Assembly (NCBI GenBank): GCA_029582165.1
Contig: CM055875.1
Coordinates: 11,881,968 to 11,945,967, forward strand
Direction of reading: 5' to 3'
Length of the DNA: 64,000 nucleotides
From: Portulaca oleracea
Taxonomy: Eukaryota > Streptophyta > Magnoliopsida > Caryophyllales > Portulacaceae
Below the pieces are notes generated by a model, which made no database searches, was not told where the DNA came from, and saw only the letters and a list, made by a program, of their open reading frames with translations. Shown piece after piece: positions 42,608 through 54,448 of the stretch. A program made the position numbers and the translations under genes. Numbering within the stretch: position 1 is the first letter of the stretch; each line of letters starts with the position of its first letter.

Positions 42608-45150
42608 AAACATGGGCGGGGCCTTATTAATTATAGAAACTCGGAAACCTTATACTTGAAACCTTAATACCTTAAACCAATTTATTCGCAACTTAAAACT
42701 TTCCTTGACATTCTTTGGATGATGGTTCTACTTGTAAGGAAGTTCAAACATGTAATGTTCTTGATTTTAAAAAGTAGGAGTTTAATCAAAGCTTTTTCCA
42801 ACGTGAAGTGGGTATAACATAAATTTAAAAAGGTAAGCTGTGACTTAACTTGATAATTTGATAGTGATACTTTAAAGCTATGAGAATCGGTGTCACTTTT
42901 GAACATAATCATAAACGTTTCCCATATATACATGAATGATAAAATAACATGACAAACTTAGCATAAATTGAGAATAGTTTAATATAATATGCATAAAATA
43001 TCGGGTAATATACGTACCTAACGCTTTAGAAACACATACTGGACGAGCAGAGACTTGAACAGTTTGAGTGTAACGATCTCTTGGAAGGAATTAGAAACGA
43101 AAGGAAACATGAATTAGGACTTAATTTAGGTGGGAAGATTAAGAAATAGCTTTAATAAATCTTCAAGGTTCAAAAAGGAACTTATTTCTCTAAGGCGCAC
43201 TCATAAGGCCATAACTTCTCCCACAAGAATCAGATCAAGGCATAAAAGGACTTTTCGAAAAGCTCGAATCATAAAATACAACTTTCTAGTTAATCATGAA
43301 GGCCAAAAACATGGTTAAGAAGGGTAAAACTCTCATCTTAGCAAGCTGCCCAGAAATAAACAATTTAAACCTCACTCCTTCGAAGAATCATAACTCAAGC
43401 TACACTTATCGGTTTGGGGTGTGCAAGCTGTCTATGGAAAGCTTGTGACTCATACTTCAACTTTATTTTACCGACAAGTTGATTTAAGCATGGGAAAAGG
43501 TAGGATTTAGGCCAAGAACAGAGACAATCACAAAAAAAATTTCTGGATAAACTCAGATTATTACCCCCTACTTGGGGATTCCTAACTCTCACTCCCGATA
43601 TCCTATGAATATGTATTATACCTTTCTGGAAAGCTTAAAGTGTCTCCTACAACTTTTGCGTCAATCAACCCAAATACAACTCTAACCCTATCAAAAATGC
43701 ACATCTTTGAACTGACCATGAAAAATTATCAAATTTGCATAATTTCACAGTTTTGGCCATAACTCAACACATCAAAATGACGAGCTACCAAAAGCCCGGT
43801 GTTAGTCAACACCTTAGACTATCTAATCATGCCATAGAGTAGCCCAAAAACAGAACTCACATTTTCTGGAAAATCAAAACCCAACCAGATTGCAGAATTA
43901 TCTCACAAAATCACTTGCATGCATGATTAATCTCATGATTTCCCTTATTACTTTTCAAAGCATATCCTCTCATCATAACAACAAATTTCCAGAATCATAA
44001 ACATGAAGAAAACCTTCATCTTTGATCAAATCCCATACATGTAAAGACCAAAGCAAGATATATCAAGCTCCTAAGCACTATACTTCACAAATTCAACATT
44101 ACTAGCCATAGAAATCATCTTCTTGCTAACCTAACTCCATTCTAAACACATGCATCCATCATTTAGTTACAAACTTAATTTTTCACAAAGAATCAAACCC
44201 TCTAAATCACATGCATGTCACAATATAGCATTAACCATACTTGTTTAACCATTTAACACAAAATTATCACAAACTTACCCAACTCTGCTTGATTTCCTTA
44301 GTTTCTAGAATCCTCACTTGAAGATATTTAAAATCGATCCTTGAGTTTAACTCTGGAAAAACACAATAATAATTAATAACAAGAGGAAAACTTAGAATAT
44401 CATCTTAATTCATCCTTATAATTAAAAGAAGGGAGAAAGATGGAGTGATTACCACTTGAAGAGGAAGTAAAGGAAGAAAGGTGCGAGGGTGGTGCGACGG
44501 TGGTGGCGCGACGACCGGAGTAACGCTGGCGGTGCTTAGCGGCGACAGGGAGGCAGAGCAAAGAGAGAGGGTCGGGGAGATGGAGGGACAAGAGGGAAAG
44601 AGGAAGATAGTTTGTGAGGGAGTGTGGTTATATTTCAAACTAAAACACTCACTCTTAGTACACTTATATATATACTTACATATTTACTTAAGCCCAAAAA
44701 GAAAGCCCCCCTCTCCCTTTTCCTCTTGGTTCGACCGACCCATGGACCCAAAAAAAAAAGGGGAAAACTTGATCCATTTTATCTTCCCTCTTATACCTAT
44801 ATTTCCTTAACCCTAATTTACTTAACTTGATGTACCGTAAAATATTAATGATAACTCATGGAAACCCAAATAAATACACTCATATACTTCCTCGAAGCTT
44901 CTTATAATTATATCTTAAACTGAATTGGACGAAGGAAGACCTGATAAATCAATCTTGGGGAATACATAAACGATAAAAAATACTATGAATTAACGGAAGG
45001 GATTCATTAAGCAAAGAGAAATAATTTTAGATTAATAATCTTAACAATCGTTGCACTGTTCAAGTCCTGCAAAACACACACTTGGTTAGAAAAAGAACGG
45101 AACACGCGCTTTAATTAATCGTGATTTATTCTTAACTTTGATTATTTAAA

Positions 45151-45515
45151 GGAAAATTGGAATCTAATAAACCAAACTTTTGGTCCATTTTGATCTAGCA
45201 AACTAAACTTGTCTTTTTGCTAATGGCATACCATACTTAACATTATATTTTTTTGATTGAACCCGAATCAGATTGGGAGAGGGTTGCCAAGTCATAAAAC
45301 ACAAGCTATCAACATTTTTCTTTTATTTTTTTGCTATAAAACAGTCCACCTCAACACAAAAAAAATTCCACATCATTTTTCCGGTGGCCGGAAAGTGGTG
45401 GAGGTTCAATCAAAAAAATATAATGTTAAGTATGGTATGCCATTAGCAAAAAGGTAAGTTTGGTTTGTTAGATCAAAATGGACCAAAAGTTTAGTTTATT
45501 AGATTTCAATTTTCC
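45151..45515. mobile_element. Long-TIR MITE nested in F
   Basis: The first about 115 bases are matched, inverted, by the last about 115. Starts GGAAAATTGGAATCTAATAA, ends in the inverse. Flanked by TTAAA on both sides (45146-45150 and 45516-45520). Non-coding centre includes TGCTAATGGCATACCATACT. Ends resemble the MITE at 8121-8663. Confidence 0.85.
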
Positions 45516-45539
45516 TTAAACTAATTAATACGTATCAAG

Positions 45540-45705
45540 CATAGTTATTAAAATTCCGATCCTAATTTACGATCATACGATTTTATGCTCCAAAATTCTC
45601 AATACGATTCTACTATTTACACACGATCCACGATCCTACATGGGTTAATTTTCGATCCTAACTTCCCCATAATTTTGAGTTAGGATCCCGATTTTAACAA
45701 CCTTG
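45540..45705. mobile_element. hAT-type MITE nested in F, 166 bp
   Basis: Inverted ends CATAGTTATTAAAATTCCGA and, from the other strand, CAAGGTTGTTAAAATCGGGA. An exact 8-bp duplication GTATCAAG flanks it (45532-45539 and 45706-45713), the length expected for hAT elements. Confidence 0.9.
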
Positions 45706-45743
45706 GTATCAAGGGGTGATTTTCTTTGGGTTATTACAGGTAG

Positions 45744-47460
45744 AACCTAAAGATAATTACTTGTGTAAGGTTCACTTGGGCTTAGAATTCATGTTCCTGC
45801 TGAGCAAAGTTTCTAAAATTCCTATCAAATATAAGTAATTGAAGACATTTTGGGAATAAGATAACAGGTGTAATGTGTTGTTGGGTGCAAAAGATATCTG
45901 TAAAGGTGTTTTGTTCATGGCTCAAATTTAGACCTCAAGTTTAAGATCTCTTGAAATTTCAATCTCTCTTAGGTTATATTCCAATATTAAAGTTTTTCAA
46001 TTTCAATCATCCTTGCTTCGATCCATCCCCATTGTTTTATAATGTTTAGGCCTTTAGTATGTGCATAAGTTCATATAACTCATTGTATGTGAATTTAAAG
46101 CGTTGCCTTTGTCTTAGTTGAGGTCTTCGGCATAGTCAATTTGTTTTGTAGTCCAACTCAAACCCAGTAAAGCGTTTAGCCCATGTTTTAGCTTTAGAAT
46201 TCTTTAAGAGCTAATGTGGATTATGCCTTCTCTTCATTCGGGTCTTGATCATTGAAATTACCTCCTATACTTTAGTTGGGTAGAAGGGCCTTTCATTTCC
46301 GCCTTCATTATTTTAAATGTGTTGGTGCTTATATCATTCCAAAATCTCATCTGTTTAGTTTCCCTTCCCCAACACTTTCTGTGTTCACCTCTTTGTTAAA
46401 TTTTCTTGAGCCTAATCATTTTTATAATATAATATTTTTATCAAAAGGGTTTACAAAAGGATCTTGGAGCATTGTTGGACACATATGAGCTCAATTTGTT
46501 TTTTATTATTTTATAGATATGGTTTGAAATGGTTGGGTAAATTGTTAAGTTAACGTTAAATAGAGGCCTTGCATAGACCTACATGTTTGGTTATTCAAGA
46601 GATGCTTATGCAATATTCTTACAAGTTTATTCAAATGCTCTTGGTAGAGCATAAAGGGTCACTTAAGTATTAGAGAGGTTGGATTAGAGAGGTTGGGTGC
46701 AATTTTGTTCGACATTTGAATAAGTTGGCTAGGAAGATTATTCGTTATGCTTTTGGTGGCTATTTTTCGTTGATTCTCATCATGTTTGACATTAGGAGAC
46801 TCGGTGGCAATATAGATTTTAGGCTAACAGTTGTATATTATGTTTTTATAGAGTTTCTTATGGTTCTTAAAGTTGCGTTTAGATTATATAGGAGATTCTA
46901 ATTATCTAAGTTGTTTGAAGTTTGTATCTTCCCCATTATCGATGGCCCTCGTAAATTTCATGGTCACTTGATAATTTTCTTTTAAGGATCTCCTTGGACG
47001 ATTTGTGGCTTTTTAGGCCTTAAAATTTTAGATTTTTGGTATATGTTGGGTTTTTGGCATAGACATGAATATAGGTCGTGATCTTGAAGTAAGGGATTGA
47101 TATATACAAGTTTAACAATAATAGTCTACACTTTTTCTGCATAATATTTGATATGCATGGCTGTATGGGGTATCGTTGAAAGATATTGATTGGGAATTCA
47201 TGGGTGTAAGCTTCACTTTCTTAACATTGTTTTAGACGACAAGGAATTTCTTGCAGTTGGTCCAGCGGGTTCAAAGGTTGAACAATGCTTGCTTTAGAGT
47301 AACAATTACAAATGATCATTATTTGAAATTGGGTTATGTTAGTAGCTTTTTGCGGTTGGATAATATTGTGAATATATTTATGTGCTTCTCGTAAGTTGTA
47401 GGAGGAAGGTAGATGTAGGAGAACGATAAATTATAAGGCCAAAACTTTTAAAGGAGGAAA
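45744..47460 (+). other. Element E internal sequence, part 2
   Basis: AT-rich, with no frame above about 70 codons; gag and pol appear lost. It ends in AAAGGAGGAAA, a possible polypurine tract, before the right LTR. Confidence 0.5.
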
Positions 47461-47959
47461 TGATAAAATATCACGTTCCAAAAAAAGAGGATTTATTATT
47501 ATTATTATTATTATTAAGTTATTTTTTAAATATTTAGGGACGTATAACTCTATACCTAAACCCTCCTATTTGTTCTATACACCTCGTCAAACAATAATAT
47601 GCCAACTACCGTCATTGAAAGAAGACGAGAACAGTCGAAGGGAAGAATTTGAGAAACTGTAAGGTTGGTATTCTTCTCCTATTTGGTTGTTTGGTCACCT
47701 TTATCGATTTGTTAGTCAATCACTGGAATTAATGATTTAATCCAATCAATCTCCATAGTTGTCTGTTGTCCTTTAATGATATAGGTGCATGATGATATTT
47801 GGTATACATAGCGTGTGCATAATTCATTTTCAGTGCCTTGCCTTCGTTTAAGTTGACCAAATTCTTCTTTTCCTTTTAGTCTTTCAATTTCATCAAATCA
47901 ATAATTTTGGTTTCTTCCTTTTTGTCGCTAGACATGTATGCTGGGGCAGATTCCTAAAA

Positions 47960-49500
47960 AAATAGATTGTGCTCCCGGGAGCACAATAGTCCATGAGCAC
48001 AACTCTCTTTTTTCTTTTTTTAAATCAGTCTTTTTTTATTTTAATACAAATTTATTTATGGTTTAATTTGTGGTTTAATTTATTTATAACTTTTATTTAT
48101 TTATTTATTAAGTGTTTTTGAAGTTTTATTACATTTTTTTTGTATTTTTTATATAATATAATGAGTATTGTCGTTATAGGTTATGAGCATTATAATTATG
48201 CTTAATGAGCATTATGGTTTTATGTAATAAGCATTGTAGTTATAGGTAATGAGCATGGTAGTAATAGGTAATGAGCATTACGGTTTTATGTAATGAACAT
48301 TTAGGTAATGAGCATTGTAGTTTAGCTTGATGAGCATTATAGTTTCATGTAATGAGCATTGTCGTTATAGGTTATGAGCATTGTAGTTCTGCTCTGATGA
48401 ACATTATGGTTTCATGTAATGAGCATTGTCGTTATATGTTACGCACAATGTAATTCTGCTTGATGAGCATTAAGGTTTTATGTAATGAGCATAATAATTA
48501 TAAGTTATGAGCATAGTAGTTGTATAGTATGAGCATTGGTGTAGAGGCTTATGAGCATAATAATTACAAGTTATGAGCATAGTAATTGTACAATATGAGT
48601 ATTGGTGTAGAGGCTTATGAGCATTGACCTTGTAGGTTATGAGCATAATAATTATAATTTATGAGCATAATAATTAGTAGTTAAGGCTTATGAGCATTGA
48701 CCTTGTAGGTTATAAATATTGTAGTAAATTTTGAACATCCATATATTGGTTTATAAACATTATAATTTAACATTATGAACATTCATATATTAAAAAAATA
48801 AAAAAGTCCAGCATAAAATATTTTAAAATATAATATTACACAAAAAAATAAAAAAAAGGTTGAATGGGCGCACCATGCACCCTGCACTCGGGCGCAATAT
48901 GTATTATATGCTCCTGGAGCATGTGCTCCGGATCCTACGTGGCGTATGACATTGTTCATCCATAAAAGAGTCTTTGTTCACTCATAACTAGATATGATAG
49001 TTCACTACATATGTTGAGATTGTTCACTAGATATGTTGAGATTGTTCACTAAATATGTTACAAACGTTCATCATATAACTAGTGGTTGTTCATTGAAAAT
49101 ATTTCCATTGTTCACCAGGTCATTATTTACTAATTCATTGTTTAGCCATTCACTCCTGCAAGTTCAAGTACATGTTATTCGATAAGTTTTAATGATAGAA
49201 ATTTTGTTACATAAGAATATTATTTATTATAAATTGATTTCATGAGTGAACGATCTTAATCTTTCAAGTGAGCAAACAAGTTATGATGAACAATATAAAT
49301 TTTTCTTAGAGTAAACTATGTGGAACAAGTTTAGTAAACAATGTAGTAGAAGTAATTGAATAACACAGTTGAAGTAAGTGAACAATGTAGTTGAAGTGAA
49401 TGAACATATCACATTAATGTCAGTGAACAACGTATGGTGAACAATGATGTTATATTACGTGAACAATTCAGTTTAATTGACACAGGTAACCGACAAGTAG
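47960..49500. mobile_element. Non-autonomous transposon with arrayed subterminal motifs
   Basis: At 47967-47986 a perfect 20-bp palindrome TTGTGCTCCCGGGAGCACAA occurs; at 48909-48921 TGCTCCTGGAGCA. Between them is the 22-bp minisatellite of TGAGCAT units. From 48951 to 49160 TTGTTCAC-type motifs repeat, and from 49244 to 49470 the same motif recurs inverted (GTGAACAA). Subterminal repeats of this kind serve transposase binding in CACTA and Mutator-like elements. I find no TIR, target duplication or transposase; it may be two elements. Confidence 0.5.
48161..48725 (+). repeat. 22-bp minisatellite, about 25 units
   Basis: Units of the form GAGCATTGTAGTTATAGGTAAT (shown here in 20-base parts: GAGCATTGTAGTTATAGGTA, then AT). 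Higher-order alternation occurs: GTAGTTATAGG and ATGGTTTYATG units alternate early, GTGTAGAGGC units appear late. The period is almost exactly two helical turns. Confidence 0.85.
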
Positions 49501-50260
49501 TTACTGATTTTTTTTTTAATTACTTCTACTACATTTGTTGTAACCTCACTCCTATCATATACTATGTTACTTTAGAATTCACAATTTAGTTTATTTTTCT
49601 TCAGAAATTGGCAATGGAATTTTACAGTATTCTAAAGTTCCAACGTAGCATAGTATTAGAGTTTAGAAAATTTACTTTATTGTGAATAATTCTACAAATC
49701 TATTTTATGCATTTAATTTGTGAGTCCTCAGTATTATTGTTTCCTTTGTAGTCCTTGGAGAGTGGGATTTTCGATCTATCAACTGGGAGATCTTAGTGAT
49801 GGTATAGTGATACTTTCAGACAAGTTGTGAGTTAGTATTAGTATATCGCGGATTTGAAGCCTCACGTGAATCATATATATTGTTCGAGTATTGGACTTTG
49901 GCCTATCGATCAACGTTTCAAGTAAGCGATGTGATACTCTTTTAGTCTTCCATCGTGCCTAAAATATTATTTTGTAACGACTTTTTTGTATATTAAATCC
50001 GGTTGACATGCTATCGTTTAATTTAAGTATACTATTTTTGGTTAAAAATTATTTTGGAAAGGCGGAATTGACTCTGTATTGATTTATGTGCTTACAAAGT
50101 GAACCTTTCGATGTCAATTTTATGAGTTACATTCGTATTTTGACATATATTTAATACTGGAAATTTGGAACCATTGGTAATATTTTAATTAGTATTTGCA
50201 AGTATATTGTTATTAAGTTGTTTTCGTATTGATACATGTGTTCACAAAGTACCCCTTTGA

Positions 50261-50705
50261 AGTCGATTGACCTTATTAGAATATGGTGGTGGTTCTTGCG
50301 GAGGTGGCAACAACAGTACAGGTGAATTTGTAGCCGTTTGAAGTGCTATATCCTACACGCATTCTTGGTCAATCAAAGAGTTTTGGTCATGTCCAGTGGT
50401 TCTGTCCCTCTCTTGATAGGGACGACTCAGTCCCTCATTTGTCCCTACTTGGACAGTATTCCATTCCGTTCCTTGCTTTGTTTTTTTTTTTTAAAAAAAT
50501 TTTTTTCTTTCTCTTCGTTAGAGTTTTTCTTTAAGTTTTTCCTTTTTTGTTGGTTTGTTGTAATTGCAGTTCTATTTTATTCTTTTTTCTTTGGTTAGTT
50601 ACCGGTCCTGAGATAGGAGGTCTCTAACCATGGGTTGGTTCATCCCTTATCCATTTACCCTATAAAAGGGTGGACCGATCAAACCCCATTTACCCGAGTT
50701 AAAAA
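50261..50705 (+). pseudogene. 5'-truncated retrocopy of an unidentified gene
   Basis: An insert with a 15-bp duplication AAAGTACCCCTTTGA (50246-50260 and 50706-50720) and a 3' run of A. The sequence beyond the right duplication matches the paralogous E segment at 50107-50125, confirming the insertion point. The first 81 bases are open and end in YGGGSCGGGNNSTGEFVAV then TGA (50339-50341); the rest looks like a 3' UTR. The parent gene is not recognised. LINE-driven retroposition is the usual mechanism. Confidence 0.7.
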
Positions 50706-51717
50706 AAAGTACCCCTTTGACGTTAATTTTATAAGTTGTAGTTATTCTGTCCTCTATAAACCATCAAAACCAACTGAGATCTTATGACAATTTGACTTTG
50801 TATTTGTAAAATATCCATTCAAAAATAAGTTTTGATCTTTGATTTATTTAAGCCTTCTGTTTATACAAGTGACCTTGTGGGTCTGGTTATTTGAAATTAC
50901 TTGGCTGGGTACTGTCTTGTATGATATGATTTTCAAGTTATTCGTTTTGATTTTGGACTATGTTATCAACCTTTGCTAGTTAAGGTATCCACTGGACTTG
51001 TCGATCGACTTGTATACGCGTTGTTGTGTATTTCGATATGTGTATCTGTACTCCGTTGGGCCCAATTTCATCTGTTACTCTTTGTTGCCCATGCCACTGG
51101 GCTAGTAGTGACCTTAACCCCAAATTGTGTTTTGTGATTTTGGATTGCTATGTTTTGATATATTGTGTCATTCTATTGGTAAATCACTTGTAAAGATTAT
51201 GGTACATTTTGAGGTTTTGAGCTAAGTAAATTATTTGTAAAACCCAGCCATGTTTTGTTATATAATCATTATTTAACTTTTACCTAGCCTATATTTTACT
51301 CACATGTCTAACCTAGCCAAGGGAGTGTTATGCTACTTACTGGGCTTTCGATCTCATCCTTATGTCTTGCTATGTTTTTCAGGTTATGATTCCTTGCTTT
51401 CTAATAGTATCTAAGTTCTTGTTGTTACCGGAGTAGCGTAGCGAAAGCGTAGTGGGCCATTATTTTAAGTAGGATTGTCTCCTATGTCATCAAGTCAATT
51501 ACTTCACAATGTTATTAGCCTTTGGATTTAACTAGCTATAACCTTCGATGTGTAGTTAAATGTCCTTTCGAGTTTGGTTGTTATGGCATAGCCTTTATCT
51601 CTTAAGCTATGTCTAATTTCATATCTTTGGTTAGTTATGTCTTTAGAGCATTGCATGCTTGTGGATTCTGTCCTACAGGTGTGCGACGTCTATTACCCCT
51701 CGGTTCGAAGCGAGACA

Positions 51718-52260
51718 CAAGTAGTGGCCGACCGCTCTCGAGATAATTCCTTGGTTAGTCATAAACCAATGCTTTTGGGTTCCCCTGTCAAAAGACTCAG
51801 GAGTAGCCTTGTATGTAAGATGCCTAAAAGAATAATAAAATCGCAAAACAAATCAACTTTATCCCTTTTACAATTTTAAAGAAAATCGATTTTTTCAAAT
51901 TTTACCCTCTTAAATCCTCAGCGGAGTCGCCAATTTGTAAACCCCGGAAAAATTACGACAGATTTCCCGTACGGTGCTACTTAGTGTGATTAGGAGCCAA
52001 CTAAGGTTGCTTGATCCTAAAATAAGGATGCCTTTACTTTGTGAAGAAAACTTTTCGATTCTTTAAGTATCCTTAACTTGTAAAGTCATTTAGAGACAAT
52101 CACTTCATTTTGAAATGTCAAACTATATCCACCCCAGGATCTTTAGCAAGGCCATGAGTGGGATAAAGGTCAATAGACTAATCTCGTAGGCTAAATGGAC
52201 ATACTAGAGTCAAGCTAGTGGCATTTTGGGTCCAATGTCCAGAAAACAGATATAGGTACC
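51718..52260 (-). mobile_element. Fragment G: B-like gypsy leader and LTR
   Basis: On the minus strand: leader 51718-51936 with primer site (TTGGCGACTCCGCTGAGG, about 51916-51933), LTR end at 51937 (GGGGTTTACA). Blocks such as TTCGATTCTTTAAGTATCCT match B at 14914. Cut on the left by E and on the right near H; the right edge is uncertain. Confidence 0.72.
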
Positions 52261-54448
52261 AAAAATAATACCCAATAAGTACCTCGAGGATTTCGAGCTT
52301 GTTAGAGTCCTCAAAGACTTTGGGCTATATGGCCACCTCATGAATTATGACTCGGGCTGGGCATAATTAGAGCTCCTCGCCGACACTAGAGCCAATGTCA
52401 ACTTTGATTTGGCCCAATGATGAGTCCTTGCCCATTTTGTAAGTCAACTCTTAGTGAAACTGGGTGAAAGGGCCCTCGTGGATCGCAACTCAACAAGCCC
52501 TTGTGGATCCAAATGAATCAGACCCAAGACGATTTCTCGCGGATCTGTTAATCGGGGTCCTCACCCATCTATTACCTGGGTCCCTCACAGATCCAGTTCT
52601 CGGGGTCCTCGTGGATCCAATAATCGAGGTCCTCGACCATCCCCTACTTGGGTGCCTCGCGGATCCATTACTCTTGGTCAAAGTCAAGTCAAAGTCAAGG
52701 AAAACTCTTGTCAAAGTCAATTTTTGGTCAAGGTTAAATCCTGGTCAAAGTCAACTCTTAGTCAAGTCAAAGTGAACTCTCAATTCCCAACTCAACAGGT
52801 CCTTGCAGATCTAAATGAATCAGGCTCCAATTGGGTATCTCATCGATCTCAATTTAAAGCCCTCGTGGATCCAGTAATTGGGGTCCTCGCGGATCCCATA
52901 CTCAGACTCCTCGCTGATCCAGTAACTGGGGTCCTCACGGATCCAGTAATTGGGCTCGCATGATAATAATTTGATAACTTTGGTAGCTCATGGATTCAGT
53001 CAAGTTGGCCCAAACAAGGTTCCTAGCAGATCCAATAATATGTCTTTCGCCAACCTAGTTGTGGAGGTACCTTGCTGATCCAAACGAGTCAACAAGTCAG
53101 GAAACTGCTCTCAATAGCTAGTTTGCAGTCAACACAGATAACTGTTAGTCAAGTAACTACCCCGGACCACTAACGGGTCCTCGTGGATCCCGTGGGTGAT
53201 CGTGGTAGTTTTCTTAAACTGCTAGTAACTTCTAGTAAAAAAACTACCTTAGACCACTTTGGGGTCCTTGCGGATCCCATTAGAGTCATGGCGATTCCTT
53301 CAATTGCTAGTAACTTTCTAGAGATGGGCTTATATAAGGGATGTCAGTGAGCTGTTTTAGGGACGATTTTCTAGACTATTAGAGAGGCGTTGCTATCACT
53401 TTACAAATCAGATACTTACTAGTGGTACATTTATTTATTTTTTTTCGGGGGGATCCCCGCGGATCTGAAAGAGTGAGTCTTCCAAGTTACACTTTCAGAG
53501 AGGGTTGCGTTTGACAGGGGGGCCCTCGTGGATCTAGAGCCAGTCTCTAGTATTTGGGATCCTCATGGATTTGATCATCACAGCTAAGGGTCGGTCTTGC
53601 TTTGAGGGCCGCCAATAGTCCTCGTGTTTCATTTTTTTTTATTCATTTTTTTGTAATAATGTAGTCCATATTCCCCGACCGCTGTAATTTTCTTTTTGAC
53701 ACACTCGTTTGTGTTGTTATGTTCATGTCCGTTTTGCATGAGTAAATTACAAAATTCTCGTGACATCTTCGTTTTCTCGTTTTCTTTTTTTTCCTCTTAA
53801 AACCCAATGGAGTAAAGGTCGTTGTGACGGGCAGTGTAGAAGCAACCCTCCTACACTTGTACCTTTATACCGCAAGCCTACTTTCTAGTTCGTAGTCTAT
53901 GGAGTTTTGTTTTCCTTTTTCTTTTGTTTTGTTAGTTTTTTTTTTTTAAAACTAACTGGCGACTTCGTTTTATTTTATGTATGTTCTTTCTTAGTCCAAC
54001 AAAAAAAAACTTTTTTTGACGATTTCAAGAAATATTGCAAAGTGAAGCGTTTACTTGAGGTTGGACAGGAAATCGCCCAATATCACGGCTTCGGGATCCT
54101 CGTGGATCCCTTACCCGTGGGCTTGGATCGATGTCTATTTCAACCTTCAGTAGACTAATCATGGCGTTGGGCCCAGCCCAGAATTCTCCCAATAGTGGGA
54201 TCTACCAGGATACCCCAGTTAGACATCCCATGCTTGGTCTCGGGCCTTGGCGTTTTGCTAGTATTTTCGTGAATCGTTGGCAGGCAAGTTTGATCAGACT
54301 AAATTTGAACTACGTGAAATAGAAGTCTAGTAAAAATAAACATTTGTGCCTAAAATAATTAAAAGCACCTTAGGAAACAATAAGCAACCCTACGTCGATC
54401 TCGACACTCCGTGGGGGACCGTGCCTTCCGGGCCGCGGGCCCTATAGT
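52260..54448 (+). repeat. LTR of element H (left edge uncertain)
   Basis: TATA box TATATAAG at 53331-53338. A GTCAAAGTCAA-type repeat lies at 52676-52785. The end CCCTATA precedes TAGCGACTCCACTGAG, equivalent to CCTACA and the primer site in A and C, decayed. Pyrimidine runs at 53640 and 53910-53945. Confidence 0.65.
52470..53278. promoter_or_regulatory. Element H U3 palindrome cluster, about 17 sites
   Basis: Consensus GGGRTCC-TCGY-GGATCCM. Best copies: 52602-52619, 52650-52667, 52881-52898 (GGGGTCC-TCGC-GGATCCC), 52928-52945, 53173-53193 (ACGGGTCC-TCGT-GGATCCCGT, one mismatch) and 53261-53278. Others are decayed, for example 52578, 52797, 52906, 53017 and 53064. All lie before the TATA box. 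Confidence 0.75.

Larger units (their letters stand above)
41556..45738 (+). mobile_element. Solo LTR F (chromovirus-type, about 4.2 kb) inside E
   Basis: It starts TGTAACACCCCCAGG and ends GGGTTATTACA. AGTAG (41551-41555) and GGTAG (45739-45743) flank it, a target duplication with one change. E leader continues to the right. Its length equals that of the E LTR (about 4.2 kb), as in Del/Tekay-like elements. No primer site or coding region, so it is probably a solo LTR. Two MITEs are nested inside. Frames at 44405-44810 are accidental. Confidence 0.68.
47461..51717 (+). repeat. Element E 3' LTR with nested insertions
   Basis: It starts TGATAAAATATCACG after the purine tract and ends GCGAGACA at 51717. 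It shows (ATT)n near 47490-47516, a transposon at 47960-49500 and a retrocopy at 50261-50705. Immediately beyond lies G, interrupted in its leader, so E inserted into G. Confidence 0.7.

Noticed and set aside
44405..44810. Overlapping open frames on both strands near the end of F
   Set aside because: Arise from a short GC-rich patch; no recognisable protein and contained in a solo LTR.
41551..45743. F as a complete element with two LTRs
   Set aside because: No primer site, coding domains or second LTR start were found between the two edges; a solo LTR explains it better.
48161..48725. CRISPR-like regular repeat
   Set aside because: The 22-bp units are contiguous with no unique spacers and lie in a plant LTR; it is a minisatellite.
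51637..51879. Open frame across the E-G junction
   Set aside because: It joins LTR and leader sequence of two elements; accidental.
52464..52963. Repetitive open frames through the H palindromes
   Set aside because: Periodic palindromes generate Pro/Asp/Leu-rich translations; a regulatory LTR region, not a protein.
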